Positions 34,899-43,722 of a stretch of 64,000 nucleotides of DNA are shown in pieces (position 1 is the stretch's first letter; each line of letters begins with the position of its first letter). Both the position numbers and the translations under genes were made by a program. The stretch is from Calothrix sp. PCC 7103 (GTDB lineage Bacteria > Cyanobacteriota > Cyanobacteriia > Cyanobacteriales > Nostocaceae): assembly GCF_000331305.1 (NCBI RefSeq), contig NZ_KB217478.1:8215481-8279480 (forward strand). The letters run 5' to 3'. The notes beneath the pieces were generated by a model. The model was given only the letters and a program-made list of their open reading frames with translations, had not been told where the DNA came from and made no database searches.

Positions 34899-35762
34899 AT
34901 GATGAATTCAACTGCTGCATTACCTCCTTTTATCGTCCTCGATAAAATGCTATCTACCTGGCTACTAGAAGATATTGGTAGAGGTGACCGCACTACTCAA
35001 AGTTTATTTTTAGCAGATACAGTTGAAGGACAAGCTGAGTGGATAGTTAAAGCCACAGGAGTAATTGCTGGTTTACCAATAGCAGCAAGGGTGTTTCATT
35101 TGTTGAATGAAAGAGTTAGTTTTGTACCCTTTGCGGTTGAAGGTCAATATTGTGAGCGAGGTTTAATAGTTGCGCGAATGCATGGTTCGATGGATGCTCT
35201 ACTGACAGGAGAACGAGTCGCGTTAAATTTAGTCATGCGCTTGAGTGGTATCGCGACATTAACCAGACAATATGTAGAAAAAATTATCGATTTACCTGTT
35301 AGGTTAGTAGATACACGCAAAACAACCCCCGGATTACGTATATTAGAGAAATACGCTACACAAATAGGTGGTGCCATTAATCACCGTATGGGTTTAGATG
35401 ATGCCGTGATGCTCAAAGATAATCATATCGCCGCCGCAGGTGGTATCGGTGCCGCCATTAAAAAAGTGCGTTCTCAAATACCCTATCCCCTCAACATCGA
35501 AATCGAAACCGAATCACTAGACCAAGTAAAAGAAGCATTACTACATGGCGCCGATATTATCATGCTCGATAACATGCCTATCGAAATGATGAAAAAAGCA
35601 GTACAAATGATACGCCAACAAGATAGTCGTGTCAAAATCGAAGCTTCCGGTAATATTACATTAGAAACCATCCGTAGCGTAGCAGAAACAGGAATAGATT
35701 ATATATCTACCAGCGCACCAATTACACAATCAAAATGGCTAGATTTAAGCATGAAAATGTAG
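34899..35762 (+). CDS. nadC: Nicotinate-nucleotide pyrophosphorylase (carboxylating)
   Basis: From ATG 34899 this is 287 residues, close to the family norm. The marks are LEDIGRGDRTTQSL near the start, TRKTTPGLR(I)LEKYA with the substrate-binding Lys/Arg, GGAINHRMGLDDAVMLKDNH, IEIETESLDQ and EASGNITLETIRSVAETGIDYIS. It turns quinolinate and PRPP into nicotinate mononucleotide in NAD synthesis. The frame is open back to 34827 (TTG), which would add 24 residues not usual for NadC. Confidence 0.95.
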   Translation: MMNSTAALPPFIVLDKMLSTWLLEDIGRGDRTTQSLFLADTVEGQAEWIVKATGVIAGLPIAARVFHLLNERVSFVPFAVEGQYCERGLIVARMHGSMDALLTGERVALNLVMRLSGIATLTRQYVEKIIDLPVRLVDTRKTTPGLRILEKYATQIGGAINHRMGLDDAVMLKDNHIAAAGGIGAAIKKVRSQIPYPLNIEIETESLDQVKEALLHGADIIMLDNMPIEMMKKAVQMIRQQDSRVKIEASGNITLETIRSVAETGIDYISTSAPITQSKWLDLSMKM

Positions 35763-35789
35763 GCGATTGTATCTTGCCTGTTCTATTAA

Positions 35790-35950
35790 TCATATTAGCA
35801 AACGTGCCACAACAGGTAAATGGTCAGAACCGCCACCTTCAGCAACCCATGCTTTTACTGGTTTAAGTTCTTTTGTATACCAGATAAAATCAATTCTTCC
35901 AGGACGAAATAACTGACTCCGTACCGTATGTGTCCTAAATTGATTAAACA
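35790..35950 (-). pseudogene. C-terminal remnant of an EEP (endonuclease/exonuclease/phosphatase) gene
   Basis: On the minus strand the frame reads RTHTVRSQLFRPGRIDFIWY, then AWVAEGGGSDHLPVVARLLI and a stop. GRIDFIWY and SDHLPVVA are the last two motifs of DNase I-like EEP proteins. The rest of the gene is missing, since an in-frame stop lies near 35960. It converges on nadC. Confidence 0.7.
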
Positions 35951-36031
35951 AACTTTAGAAATGTTCCGTTTATTCCCTCTATATTGTATAGTTTTGATGA
36001 AAAAATCTGGTTTTTATAAAGGAAGTATAAA

Positions 36032-36418
36032 ATGTCCCCAGAGCAAATTAAAGGCATTATTGATTCGTATTATACCAATCTAGCCGCAATGAACACAGAA
36101 GGAGTACTTACAAATTTCGCAGAAGATGCAATTAGTCACGACCCGGTAGGAGAACCACCAGCAAAAGTGCATGAAGGATTTGGAGAATTTATTGGTAGAC
36201 TAAAAACAGTATTTGATAACTTAGCTACAAACACAGAATCAATATTTATAGCAGGAAACTCAGCAGCAGTAAAATGGAAAACAATTGGCGCCAGTAAAAC
36301 AGGTAAAACGATCATATTTGAAGGAATCACAATTTTTGAAATCAACGACAACGGTAAAATCCAAACAACGCGCGCTTATTGGAGTCCAGCCGAAATGATA
36401 GCCCAATTACGCGGTTAA
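36032..36418 (+). CDS. SnoaL/NTF2-like protein
   Basis: This 128-residue protein has the cone-shaped NTF2 fold pattern: an N-terminal helix (IKGIIDSYYTNLAAMNTEGV), then FAEDAISHDPVGEPP, then alternating strands (SIFIAGNSAAVKWKTIGAS, TIIFEGITIFEIND) and RAYWSPAEM. The family includes ketosteroid isomerase-like enzymes and binding proteins. The role is not predictable. GGAAG before the ATG supports the start, and a terminator follows. Confidence 0.8.
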   Translation: MSPEQIKGIIDSYYTNLAAMNTEGVLTNFAEDAISHDPVGEPPAKVHEGFGEFIGRLKTVFDNLATNTESIFIAGNSAAVKWKTIGASKTGKTIIFEGITIFEINDNGKIQTTRAYWSPAEMIAQLRG

Positions 36419-36449
36419 GAAATTAGGGGCGTACAAAAAACTAGCATTG

Positions 36450-36474
36450 AAATGTGAACCACGGTTCACATTTT
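36450..36474 (+). terminator. Terminator of the NTF2-like gene
   Basis: AAATGTGAACC (36450-36460) and GGTTCACATTT (36463-36473) form a perfect 11-bp stem with a two-base gap, ending in T's. It lies 31 bases past the stop. The remaining sequence to 36844 is A+T-rich and shows no gene. Confidence 0.7.
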
Positions 36475-36844
36475 ACTATACAATATAGCTGGCTCTACTA
36501 TAATTGGATACGTTTATTTACGCCACGGTGCCTTCTCATTTTTTGCTACTACTTATTGAGCCGAAACATTTATACTTTAGAAGCATGTGGCGCCCATCAA
36601 ACCAATCAAATGTATTAAAAGTAACAAAAAAATAAAAAATAAAAAATTGGTAGCTAGCAAGTATAAATCTGTAATGTGTGATATGTTACAAATCTAAACT
36701 AATACTTACTAGTTTACCAATAATTATCTAAACCACCAGAATGTTTCCATTTATTGCCGTATCACAATTAAAGCTTATCGAAGCCTAGCTCTAATCGGCA
36801 TTACCCATTGAGGGTACTTTTATACAAACTGTGATAAACGGAAA

Positions 36845-37600
36845 TTACGTGGGTAAATTCTCAGGGTCGATACCTTGGGATTTTAAATAGGCAGCTAACC
36901 GTTCTTTTTGCAAACGTTCTTGTTCAGCACGCTGACGTTCTTGTTCCACAAGTTCTGTACCCCAAGGTAACAAATTACCTGCTTCATCCCACCATCGTAG
37001 CCAATACCCTGTTCTACCTTGTTTTGTTCCTTGCCATGTTCCCAAAAACAAACCCATCGAAACAACCCAGTTACGACCATTTTCATCAGGTTGTTTTAAC
37101 TCGTAGCGTCCATTTTCTAGTTCATGGAACTCTACTAAACCGCCATCTGGGTCAAAAATGACGTAAACAGGAACCTTTAAAACTTGCTCGTAAAAAAACC
37201 ATTTTCCTGGTGGGTGAGATCTTTTGAAAGAATATTCTCCACCGTCTTTATCAGATAAAAATTCCATTACAACCGCAGGAACATCCCCTTCTAAGTTAGG
37301 TGTATAACTTTTACGGTCTGGTAAAATTTGCGAAACAGAAGGTACATAAAGCCAATCAGGTGCTTGAATTACGAATTGCCCGTTAAAGGTTGCACAAAGA
37401 CCAAAATTGAAGGCAATCAACATGTAGGGCTGGATAAAACCCATAAATTCTAAAATTTCACTTAAAGCTCCAGCCAAAAGCGGCTGATTTATATTATCCA
37501 CTGGCTCATCCTCTAACTGGAAATCATCGGGCAACGCTTCCCAAGTGATTACCAGTTCTCTAGATTTTGTGGCTTCACTGACCTGGGGCACCATAGACAC
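36845..37600 (-). CDS. Uma2 family (DUF820) nuclease-like protein
   Basis: This 251-residue protein is of the large cyanobacterial Uma2 family with a PD-(D/E)XK-type fold. VPAVVMEFLSDKDGGEY and PVYVIFDPDGGLVEFHEL hold the expected acidic residues, and a long charged Arg/Glu/Gln tail (WGTELVEQERQRAEQERLQK) follows. It is often annotated as a putative restriction endonuclease, but the family is very large in cyanobacteria and its actual role is unsettled. Confidence 0.85.
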   Translation of the reverse strand: MSMVPQVSEATKSRELVITWEALPDDFQLEDEPVDNINQPLLAGALSEILEFMGFIQPYMLIAFNFGLCATFNGQFVIQAPDWLYVPSVSQILPDRKSYTPNLEGDVPAVVMEFLSDKDGGEYSFKRSHPPGKWFFYEQVLKVPVYVIFDPDGGLVEFHELENGRYELKQPDENGRNWVVSMGLFLGTWQGTKQGRTGYWLRWWDEAGNLLPWGTELVEQERQRAEQERLQKERLAAYLKSQGIDPENLPT

Positions 37601-37875
37601 TGCCTTGTTTTAACGTGTTTTCATTTTACTACTTATGTACTATTTTAAGAATTTCTATTTATATTCTGCTATAATAGTAATTATTTGTTGTAACGCATGT
37701 ATTTTATGAAGTGGCGACGAAGACGATAAAAGAATAGAGGTAGGCGCCGCAAGGATTTTTCATCAACTTGCTGGGTAGTTAATTGCATTCCAGCTATATA
37801 TCTTTACTAATCTAGCAGTAACAACGAAGTGCTAGAGGTACAATACGTCTGAATTAGAAATTTTCATACTTACAC

Positions 37876-39633
37876 ATGAACGTTACACAAGAACAACTAA
37901 AATTAAAAGTAGAACAGGCAACGGTAGCGGCGTTTGGCGCCGACTTAGCGGGAACTGACGTAATGTTAGTATCCACAAATAATCCGAAATTTGGTGATTA
38001 TCAAGCAAACTTAGCTTTACCGTTAGCCAAAAAGTTAAAACAGCAACCGCGCGCTGTAGCTCAGGCAATTGTAGATAAACTTAATGTATCAGATATTTGT
38101 GAGGCGCCAGAAATAGCAGGGCCAGGGTTTATTAACTTACGGTTAAAAACAGTATATCTCGAAGCGCAACTCAGTGCAATACAAGCAGACGCACGGTTAG
38201 GTGTACCAATATCACAACATCCCAAACGGGAAATAGTAGACTTTTCGAGTCCCAACATTGCCAAAGAAATGCACGTTGGACACTTGCGGTCTACAATTAT
38301 TGGGGACAGTATTGCTCGGATTTTAGAATTTAAAGGTCATGATGTACTGCGGTTAAACCATGTTGGTGACTGGGGTACGCAGTTTGGCATGTTAATTACT
38401 TACCTACGGGAAGTTTACCCCGAAGCATTAACAACTGCAAACGCATTAGATATTGGTGACTTAGTAGAGTTTTATAAAAAAGCCAAAGCACGGTTTGACG
38501 CAGACGAAAAATTCCAAGAAACCGCGCGCTCTGAAGTTGTACGATTACAAGCAGGCGCCGAAGATACAACTCACGCTTGGAAACTTCTATGCGAACAGTC
38601 ACGCAAAGAATTCCAAATAATATATGACTTGCTTGATATTAACTTGACCGAACGCGGCGAATCTTTTTATAACCCTTATTTAAAGGCAGTTGTGGAAGAT
38701 TTAGAAAACGCAAGTTTATTAGAAGAATCTGATGGCGCCAAAGTAGTATTCTTAGAAGGATTTACTAACAAAGAAGGTAAACCATTACCGTTGATTGTCC
38801 AAAAAACTGACGGTGGATATAACTACGCTACTACAGACTTAGCAGCACTACGACAACGGATACAAAACGAAGGCGCCAAACGGTTAGTATATGTCACCGA
38901 CGTTGGACAAGCAAACCACTTTGCAGGAGTGTTTCAAGTAGCACGTCGGGCAGGGTGGATACCCGATGACGTAGAAATCGTACATGTGCCATTTGGCTTA
39001 GTATTAGGAGAAGACGGCAAGAAATTTAAAACCCGTTCAGGTGATACAGTACGGTTGCGGGATTTACTAGACGAAGCAGTAACTCGGTCGCGCAATGATT
39101 TAGAAACACGGTTAAAAGAATCTGGTAATAACGAAACGGAAGAATTTATAGCTAATACTTCCAAAGTAGTTGGTATCAGTGCCGTTAAATATGCAGACTT
39201 AAGCCAAAACCGTACAACCGACTATAAATTTAGCTTTGATAGAATGTTGTCGCTCAAAGGTAATACGGCGCCGTATATGTTGTATGCTTACGCACGGGTT
39301 AAGAGTATTGGACGTGAAGGTAATATTGATTTTAGTAAATTTGGCGCCGACGCAAAAATTCTGTTACGCGAAGAAACTGAATTTACCCTAGCCAAACACA
39401 TACTACAACTAGGTGAAGTAATTAATACCGTTGAACAAGAATTATTACCTAACCGCTTGTGCGAATACTTGTATGACTTGAGCGACAAATACAACAAGTT
39501 CTACGAAAACTGCCCCGTTCTAAAATCAGAAGAACCAGTACGAACATCACGGTTAGCACTATGTGATTTAACCGCGCGTACCTTAAAACTTGGTTTATCA
39601 CTACTAGGAATCCAAGTTTTAGAGCGCATGTAA
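37876..39633 (+). CDS. argS: Arginyl-tRNA synthetase
   Basis: This 585-residue class I synthetase has an N-terminal Add-1 domain (to about 110), [18 protein letters not shown] with the HVGH signature, the catalytic Rossmann fold, [18 protein letters not shown] in place of KMSKS as is common for ArgRS, and a DALR anticodon domain ending in [11 protein letters not shown]. Length is normal. The gene is unusually dense in GGCGCC sites: eight between 37936 and 39342. Confidence 0.97.
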   Translation: MNVTQEQLKLKVEQATVAAFGADLAGTDVMLVSTNNPKFGDYQANLALPLAKKLKQQPRAVAQAIVDKLNVSDICEAPEIAGPGFINLRLKTVYLEAQLSAIQADARLGVPISQHPKREIVDFSSPNIAKEMHVGHLRSTIIGDSIARILEFKGHDVLRLNHVGDWGTQFGMLITYLREVYPEALTTANALDIGDLVEFYKKAKARFDADEKFQETARSEVVRLQAGAEDTTHAWKLLCEQSRKEFQIIYDLLDINLTERGESFYNPYLKAVVEDLENASLLEESDGAKVVFLEGFTNKEGKPLPLIVQKTDGGYNYATTDLAALRQRIQNEGAKRLVYVTDVGQANHFAGVFQVARRAGWIPDDVEIVHVPFGLVLGEDGKKFKTRSGDTVRLRDLLDEAVTRSRNDLETRLKESGNNETEEFIANTSKVVGISAVKYADLSQNRTTDYKFSFDRMLSLKGNTAPYMLYAYARVKSIGREGNIDFSKFGADAKILLREETEFTLAKHILQLGEVINTVEQELLPNRLCEYLYDLSDKYNKFYENCPVLKSEEPVRTSRLALCDLTARTLKLGLSLLGIQVLERM

Positions 39634-39984
39634 AAACAAATGTCATGCTGAACGTAGTGAAGCATCTCTTAAATCATCAAAACCTTAAAGATTCTTCGCT
39701 TCGCTCAGAATGACGGTTCTTTCGTATATAGCGTGCTAAATTTTAATTAAAATCGATAATTATCCTTTCTTTACAAGGCTTACAGGCACTTATAGTTTTA
39801 ATTTAAGCAGTGAATACCGTTCTGATGGTAATAATGGCTGTAAGACAAGTCCAGCAATAGTTTTAAGCTTATTTTCCCACAAGTTTCGCACGCTAAGTAC
39901 GCAAGAGCCGCGCGTTACAACAAATATTTATTAAATTTTATTATTTAAAATAAATTATCCGTTACATCCGTTCATCATCCGTTG
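39634..39984. other. Intergenic region with dispersed repeats
   Basis: A hairpin-type repeat at about 39641-39715 starts TGTCATGCTGAACGTAG and ends with the complementary CTCAGAATGACGG, a type also partly seen at 21957. CGTTACATCCGTT units lie at 39958-39986 (compare 5853-5900). No gene is seen. Confidence 0.55.
39641..39715. repeat. GTCATGCTGA...TCAGAATGAC hairpin repeat
   Basis: The outer parts GTCATGCTGA and TCAGAATGAC are near-complementary, and inner parts (AGTGAAGCATCT and AGATTCTTCGCTT) pair imperfectly. It lies just after argS and could act as its terminator. Confidence 0.6.
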
Positions 39985-40464
39985 CTAATTTACATCACCT
40001 AAATAAACTTTGTTATATATTTGATTGATTAATAAGTTTTTTAATTGACTGGGATATATACGATATTCATGTAACTTGGCAATAGGCAACCACTCGACTT
40101 TTTCTTGCCCATCATCCGGTAATGTTCCATTTCCTAAAATATAATTCTCAGGAACACTACAAGCAAATATAAAATCTACGGAGTGAACAAGTTTACACCA
40201 TTCTACATCAGTACAGTCTTCTAAGTGGTTTTTGCCGATAAACTCGCGCACGAATACTAAATTGTGAATTTCTACTAAGGTGCCTATTTCTTCCAAACAT
40301 TCACGCTGTAATGCTTGTTCTAAACTTTCACCGTGCTTTTGTCCTCCACCAGGTAACAAATACCACATACCCTTAGCATCGCGTTTGGCGATTGCCAGTA
40401 GATGGTTGTCACGGATGATGAGTGCTTTAGCAGCGTTTCTTATTGGTCGGGAATGGTCTGGCAT
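39985..40464 (-). CDS. Nudix hydrolase
   Basis: This 159-residue protein has a complete Nudix box: GGQKHGESLEQALQRECLEE followed by IG (about residues 41-62) fits G-x5-E-x7-REUxEExGU. The N-terminal strands (RNAAKALIIRDNHLLAIAKRD) are typical. It hydrolyses a nucleoside diphosphate linked to another moiety with Mg2+. The substrate is unknown. The gene stands alone. Confidence 0.88.
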   Translation of the reverse strand: MPDHSRPIRNAAKALIIRDNHLLAIAKRDAKGMWYLLPGGGQKHGESLEQALQRECLEEIGTLVEIHNLVFVREFIGKNHLEDCTDVEWCKLVHSVDFIFACSVPENYILGNGTLPDDGQEKVEWLPIAKLHEYRIYPSQLKNLLINQIYNKVYLGDVN

Positions 40465-40600
40465 TTTCTACACCACTCGAAAGTGATTAATAAGATACAC
40501 GTAATTTCCTAATTTTTATAGTCAATCTCGCTATAGTTAGATGTATTTATCGATAATATAGAGTTTAATTGACTGCTGTTGTTTTATGAGAAATTAATTT

Positions 40601-41926
40601 GTGGATGCAATATTAGAGCGCACGCACCAACTCAAGCAAGATTTAATCGATTTTGTCATGGATGCTGAAGGTGAGCTAGCACAAGCTTTAGAAAGTTATG
40701 CAGCAATTCAAGCACGTCGCGGTTCTGGGGATACTGTTCAACGCGATATGATTATCGATGGCTTTATTACCGAGGGCAAAGTTGGGGATAAGGCGCCGCT
40801 CGATATATTTTTGCAAGATAATAAATTACCACAAGCCGATATTGACTTACTAAATAACTGGCGCGGGAGTTTCATCGGTTTATTTACAGTATCTGAAGTA
40901 CTACCCGATGGGTTTGAGTTGACGAACTGGTTAACAGAGAAGCGCTATATTGTAAAACCAGATAATCAGCGCATGTTACAAGACTTATCAAGATGTACAG
41001 TTGGAGAAATTTTACTTAGTCGCATATCCCCTGTTACAGACATATACTGGAGTTTTTCGGGACCTTGTTCGGTAATGGGTAAATTAGGTAGACCCAAGTT
41101 AGCTGTAGCTATAGGTAATTTTAAAGATAATCATCGTAATCACCTATATAGTGACGCACCCGACTTACTCGAAGAAGCTTGGCTATCTGTAGAAAAGTAT
41201 CACCAACAGTTTGTTGACTTTTTTGGTAGTGATGAAGTCACAATGCCGGGATACCAACTTAGTAAGAAAATGACCGAGTTTCAAGAAATTCTGACGCAGA
41301 ACCAATTAGAACAAGCAGGTGTTGATACTTCCAAGTCACTTACAGAAATGGCAGAATCTGCGGGTGTAGATGAAGACGAAATTAAAGCTGCTGCAACAGA
41401 ATTAGGTGCCGACTCCAGTGTCGTATCACAATTATTCGATGCTAAAAACACTACAGGTAAAATGGTGGCGCCAAAAGTTGAATTACCACCAGACCTCAAA
41501 AAAGCAGAACAACTAACAGCAATATCACATCCGCGTTGGGGACAAATGCTTCTACCAACTTACGCCAAGATGAAGTCTATATTAACAGCAGATGATTGGC
41601 AAAGCATCGAAGGTGCCGAGAAACTAGTACGCTTTTATCTTGAAGACAAAACTATCAACGCTTTTATTTGCCAGCGTTTAGCAAAAGAATATCCAACACA
41701 ACTAGAAAAAATCTTACAAACAATATTAGGGCGCCCCGACTTCAACCTCCAACGTGACCTCGACACACTACTAGAAAGTAACCACAAACTCATAGAACCC
41801 GAACTCCCAGAAATTGCCAGCGTACCCCTACATTTACACAACCTCTTCCAAGAAGCAGTTACAGAAGTTAGCAAATCAAAATCCAAAACTAAAAAGCCAG
41901 CAGCAAAAAAAGGCTTCTCTTCCTAA
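40601..41926 (+). CDS. Conserved cyanobacterial protein with lysine-rich tail
   Basis: This 441-residue soluble protein starts at GTG 40601. It has a helical N-terminal segment (MDAILERTHQLKQDLIDFVM), a mixed middle domain (TVGEILLSRISPVTDIYWSF), a short helical part rich in Glu/Ala (330-390 region), and a Lys/Ser tail (KSKSKTKKPAAKKGFSS) that could bind nucleic acid or a membrane. It looks like a conserved cyanobacterial protein, but I do not recognise a named domain. Confidence 0.65.
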   Translation: MDAILERTHQLKQDLIDFVMDAEGELAQALESYAAIQARRGSGDTVQRDMIIDGFITEGKVGDKAPLDIFLQDNKLPQADIDLLNNWRGSFIGLFTVSEVLPDGFELTNWLTEKRYIVKPDNQRMLQDLSRCTVGEILLSRISPVTDIYWSFSGPCSVMGKLGRPKLAVAIGNFKDNHRNHLYSDAPDLLEEAWLSVEKYHQQFVDFFGSDEVTMPGYQLSKKMTEFQEILTQNQLEQAGVDTSKSLTEMAESAGVDEDEIKAAATELGADSSVVSQLFDAKNTTGKMVAPKVELPPDLKKAEQLTAISHPRWGQMLLPTYAKMKSILTADDWQSIEGAEKLVRFYLEDKTINAFICQRLAKEYPTQLEKILQTILGRPDFNLQRDLDTLLESNHKLIEPELPEIASVPLHLHNLFQEAVTEVSKSKSKTKKPAAKKGFSS

Positions 41927-41950
41927 CCAATTATGTCACAGCATAGGTTG

Positions 41951-41975
41951 TAGCACAGGCAGGAATGCCTGTGCA
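41951..41975. repeat. AGCACAGGCAGGAATGCCTGTGC hairpin
   Basis: GCACAGGCA and TGCCTGTGC pair around GGAA, a compact perfect hairpin after the gene at 40601. It could terminate that gene but has no T run. Confidence 0.65.
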
Positions 41976-42106
41976 GACACTTGTATAAAATCTATCTACC
42001 GCTAGATGTAATCTTATAAACAACTCAGATATAAATTATCCGAAACCGTCTGTATATAAATTGAAGCTCAATTTATAAAATAGATATCAATTTACCAGGT
42101 GTATAT

Positions 42107-42715
42107 ATGGCTTTAAACCGAATAGTTTTTATTACAGACACTGTTATTAAGCAAGAACCTATTCAGTCAAATCAATTACCAAGTAACAGGCTCCAAAATA
42201 TCCCTGCTGGTACTACATTCGTAATACAATCTTACAGCTTACCCCCAGGCAACAATGACCACTACAAAATAACCTTGGAAAACATTCAATTCAAAGGTTT
42301 TAGTAACTGGTTCGCATTCGCAGACCATGTACAAATAATTCAAGAACCAATTGTAGCAGCTACCACTGTAGAAGCTGTAGTTAACAGACAAACCGAGAAA
42401 AACGTCGCTAGAATTGCAGTAGACCGCAATACACTCGGAACTCAACAAGGTTTCCTCAAGCTAGTTTTTAACGTAGATACATTTATTAAACGTCAACCAA
42501 TAGACTCCAACGTATTAAACGACCAATCTAAACAGTTAATACCTGCTGGTACAGAATTAGTTCTTGCTACCAGTTTACCTGACAACACTAATACAGTTAG
42601 ACTACCAATTCAAGACAGCCATGTTAGATTTACACTCGATGATATTGAAATTAAAGGGTTTTCAAGAGATTGGTACGCATTTATTAAACATGTAGGTATT
42701 CAACGAGTAGGATAA
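42107..42715 (+). CDS. Protein with two tandem copies of an unrecognised beta domain
   Basis: This 202-residue protein consists of two related units of about 75-80 residues. Unit 1 (about 3-80) runs RIVFITDTVIKQEPIQSNQL to IPAGTTFVIQSYSLP and IQFKGFSNWFAFADHVQI. Unit 2 (about 120-200) runs KLVFNVDTFIKRQPIDSNVL to IPAGTELVLATSLP and IEIKGFSRDWYAFIKHVGI. Shared features are the xVDTxIKxxPIxSN start, IPAGT turn, and (I/E)IKGFSxxW(Y/F)AF end. The pattern suggests SH3-like beta barrels. No signal peptide. No function known. Confidence 0.7.
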   Translation: MALNRIVFITDTVIKQEPIQSNQLPSNRLQNIPAGTTFVIQSYSLPPGNNDHYKITLENIQFKGFSNWFAFADHVQIIQEPIVAATTVEAVVNRQTEKNVARIAVDRNTLGTQQGFLKLVFNVDTFIKRQPIDSNVLNDQSKQLIPAGTELVLATSLPDNTNTVRLPIQDSHVRFTLDDIEIKGFSRDWYAFIKHVGIQRVG

Positions 42716-42743
42716 AAACCAGAACATTCCCATTATGTAATAT

Positions 42744-42771
42744 GTAGAGACGTTACATGTAACGTCTCTAC
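42744..42771. repeat. GTAGAGACG-type palindrome
   Basis: GTAGAGACGTTACA and TGTAACGTCTCTAC are perfect arms with no loop. It lies 29 bases after the two-domain protein gene and next to a LuxR remnant. Confidence 0.8.
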
Positions 42772-42783
42772 AAGGTAAATCAT

Positions 42784-42928
42784 TCAAAAATTGACAATAC
42801 CCAATTTCTGGAATGCGTACATAACGGCGCCAAGACGAGTTTGAACACCAAATTTATGATAAATATTTTCCAAATGTTTCCTAACTGCTTTGAAATTTCA
42901 TCGGTACTTTTATCCTGATATAATTTAG
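42784..42928 (-). pseudogene. Remnant of a LuxR-type response regulator C-terminus
   Basis: On the minus strand one frame gives YQDKSTDEIS and another gives FKAVRKHLENIYHKFGVQTR, then LGAVMYAFQKLGIVNF and a stop at 42784. Together they are the recognition helix and end of a GerE domain, with about six residues deleted between the parts. No receiver domain is left. It is unrelated to the intact LuxR protein at 2121. Confidence 0.75.
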
Positions 42929-42938
42929 AATTGCTTCA

Positions 42939-43649
42939 TTAAAGCGAAGTCATGCTAGCAAGGGTAGATACCATTTCTATCGTTTCAATAGGTTTAGAAA
43001 TATGGACAGCGAACCCCATTTTAAACGCGCGTCCACGTTCAAAAGGACTATTACAAGGAATAATAGCAACCTTTGCTAAAGCTTTACCAGATTTTTCTTC
43101 AACTTCTTTGATTTGAGAAGTAAATAAATACACATCGTTATTACTCAATATAGTTAAATCAATAAGTGCAATATTAAATTGAACCTGCTTAAGCAAGTTA
43201 AACATCTTTTTGGAAGTAGTTACAGCGAAAACTGTAGCGTGGTTTTGTTCGAGATTTGCCTGTAATGTTATAGCATCAGGCGATACCACTAAAACTTTTA
43301 TACCTTCAAGGCGACAGTAAGTAAATTGATAATCTGGCTTATGTTGCTTGCCCCATTCACACATTAGTTCGGCTATTGGCGTAAAAGTTTGGCCATGAGG
43401 AGTTAGAGCATATTCTACACGAGGTGGTGACTCTGGATAAGACTGTCTAGAAATTAAGCCTTCTTTCTCTAATTCTCTCAATTGTTGAGTCAAGACTTTT
43501 TGCGTAATGTTAGAAATCAGTAGTTTTAATTCACTAAAACGCCTAGCATCTCGTCTTAGCCACCAAAGAATAAGGCATTTCCACTTACCACTGATTGTAT
43601 TAATAGTCACTTCTAGCGGGCAGATGTATTTTCGAGTATAAGTATCCAT
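42939..43649 (-). CDS. HxlR-type winged helix fused to a receiver-like domain
   Basis: Residues 1-105 are a complete HxlR domain: ICPLEVTINTISGKWKCLIL, then RRFSELKLLISNITQKVLTQ with the recognition helix, EKEGLISRQSYPESPPRVEY and LTPHG. Residues 114-236 have the fold pattern of a receiver: IKVLVVSPD, FNIALIDLTILSN with a possible phospho-Asp, and a lysine in HISKPIE. The expected acidic pair after beta-1 is reduced to one Asp. HxlR proteins are normally about 110 residues, so this is an unusual fusion. It is divergent from the SDR gene, which is its likely target. Confidence 0.8.
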   Translation of the reverse strand: MDTYTRKYICPLEVTINTISGKWKCLILWWLRRDARRFSELKLLISNITQKVLTQQLRELEKEGLISRQSYPESPPRVEYALTPHGQTFTPIAELMCEWGKQHKPDYQFTYCRLEGIKVLVVSPDAITLQANLEQNHATVFAVTTSKKMFNLLKQVQFNIALIDLTILSNNDVYLFTSQIKEVEEKSGKALAKVAIIPCNSPFERGRAFKMGFAVHISKPIETIEMVSTLASMTSL

Positions 43650-43668
43650 TTGGTAACTATTGTGTGAC

Positions 43669-43680
43669 TATACTAGTATA
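43669..43680. promoter_or_regulatory. Palindrome TATACTAGTATA between hxlR-type and SDR genes
   Basis: A perfect 12-base palindrome 19 bases before the start of the HxlR-type gene and 42 bases before the SDR start. Its position in the short divergent region and its symmetry fit a site for the HxlR dimer. TAnTATA boxes overlap it. Confidence 0.6.
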
Positions 43681-43722
43681 CCTATGCAGCATAATAATTT
43701 GTCGTTAGGGGATATTGTTAAG

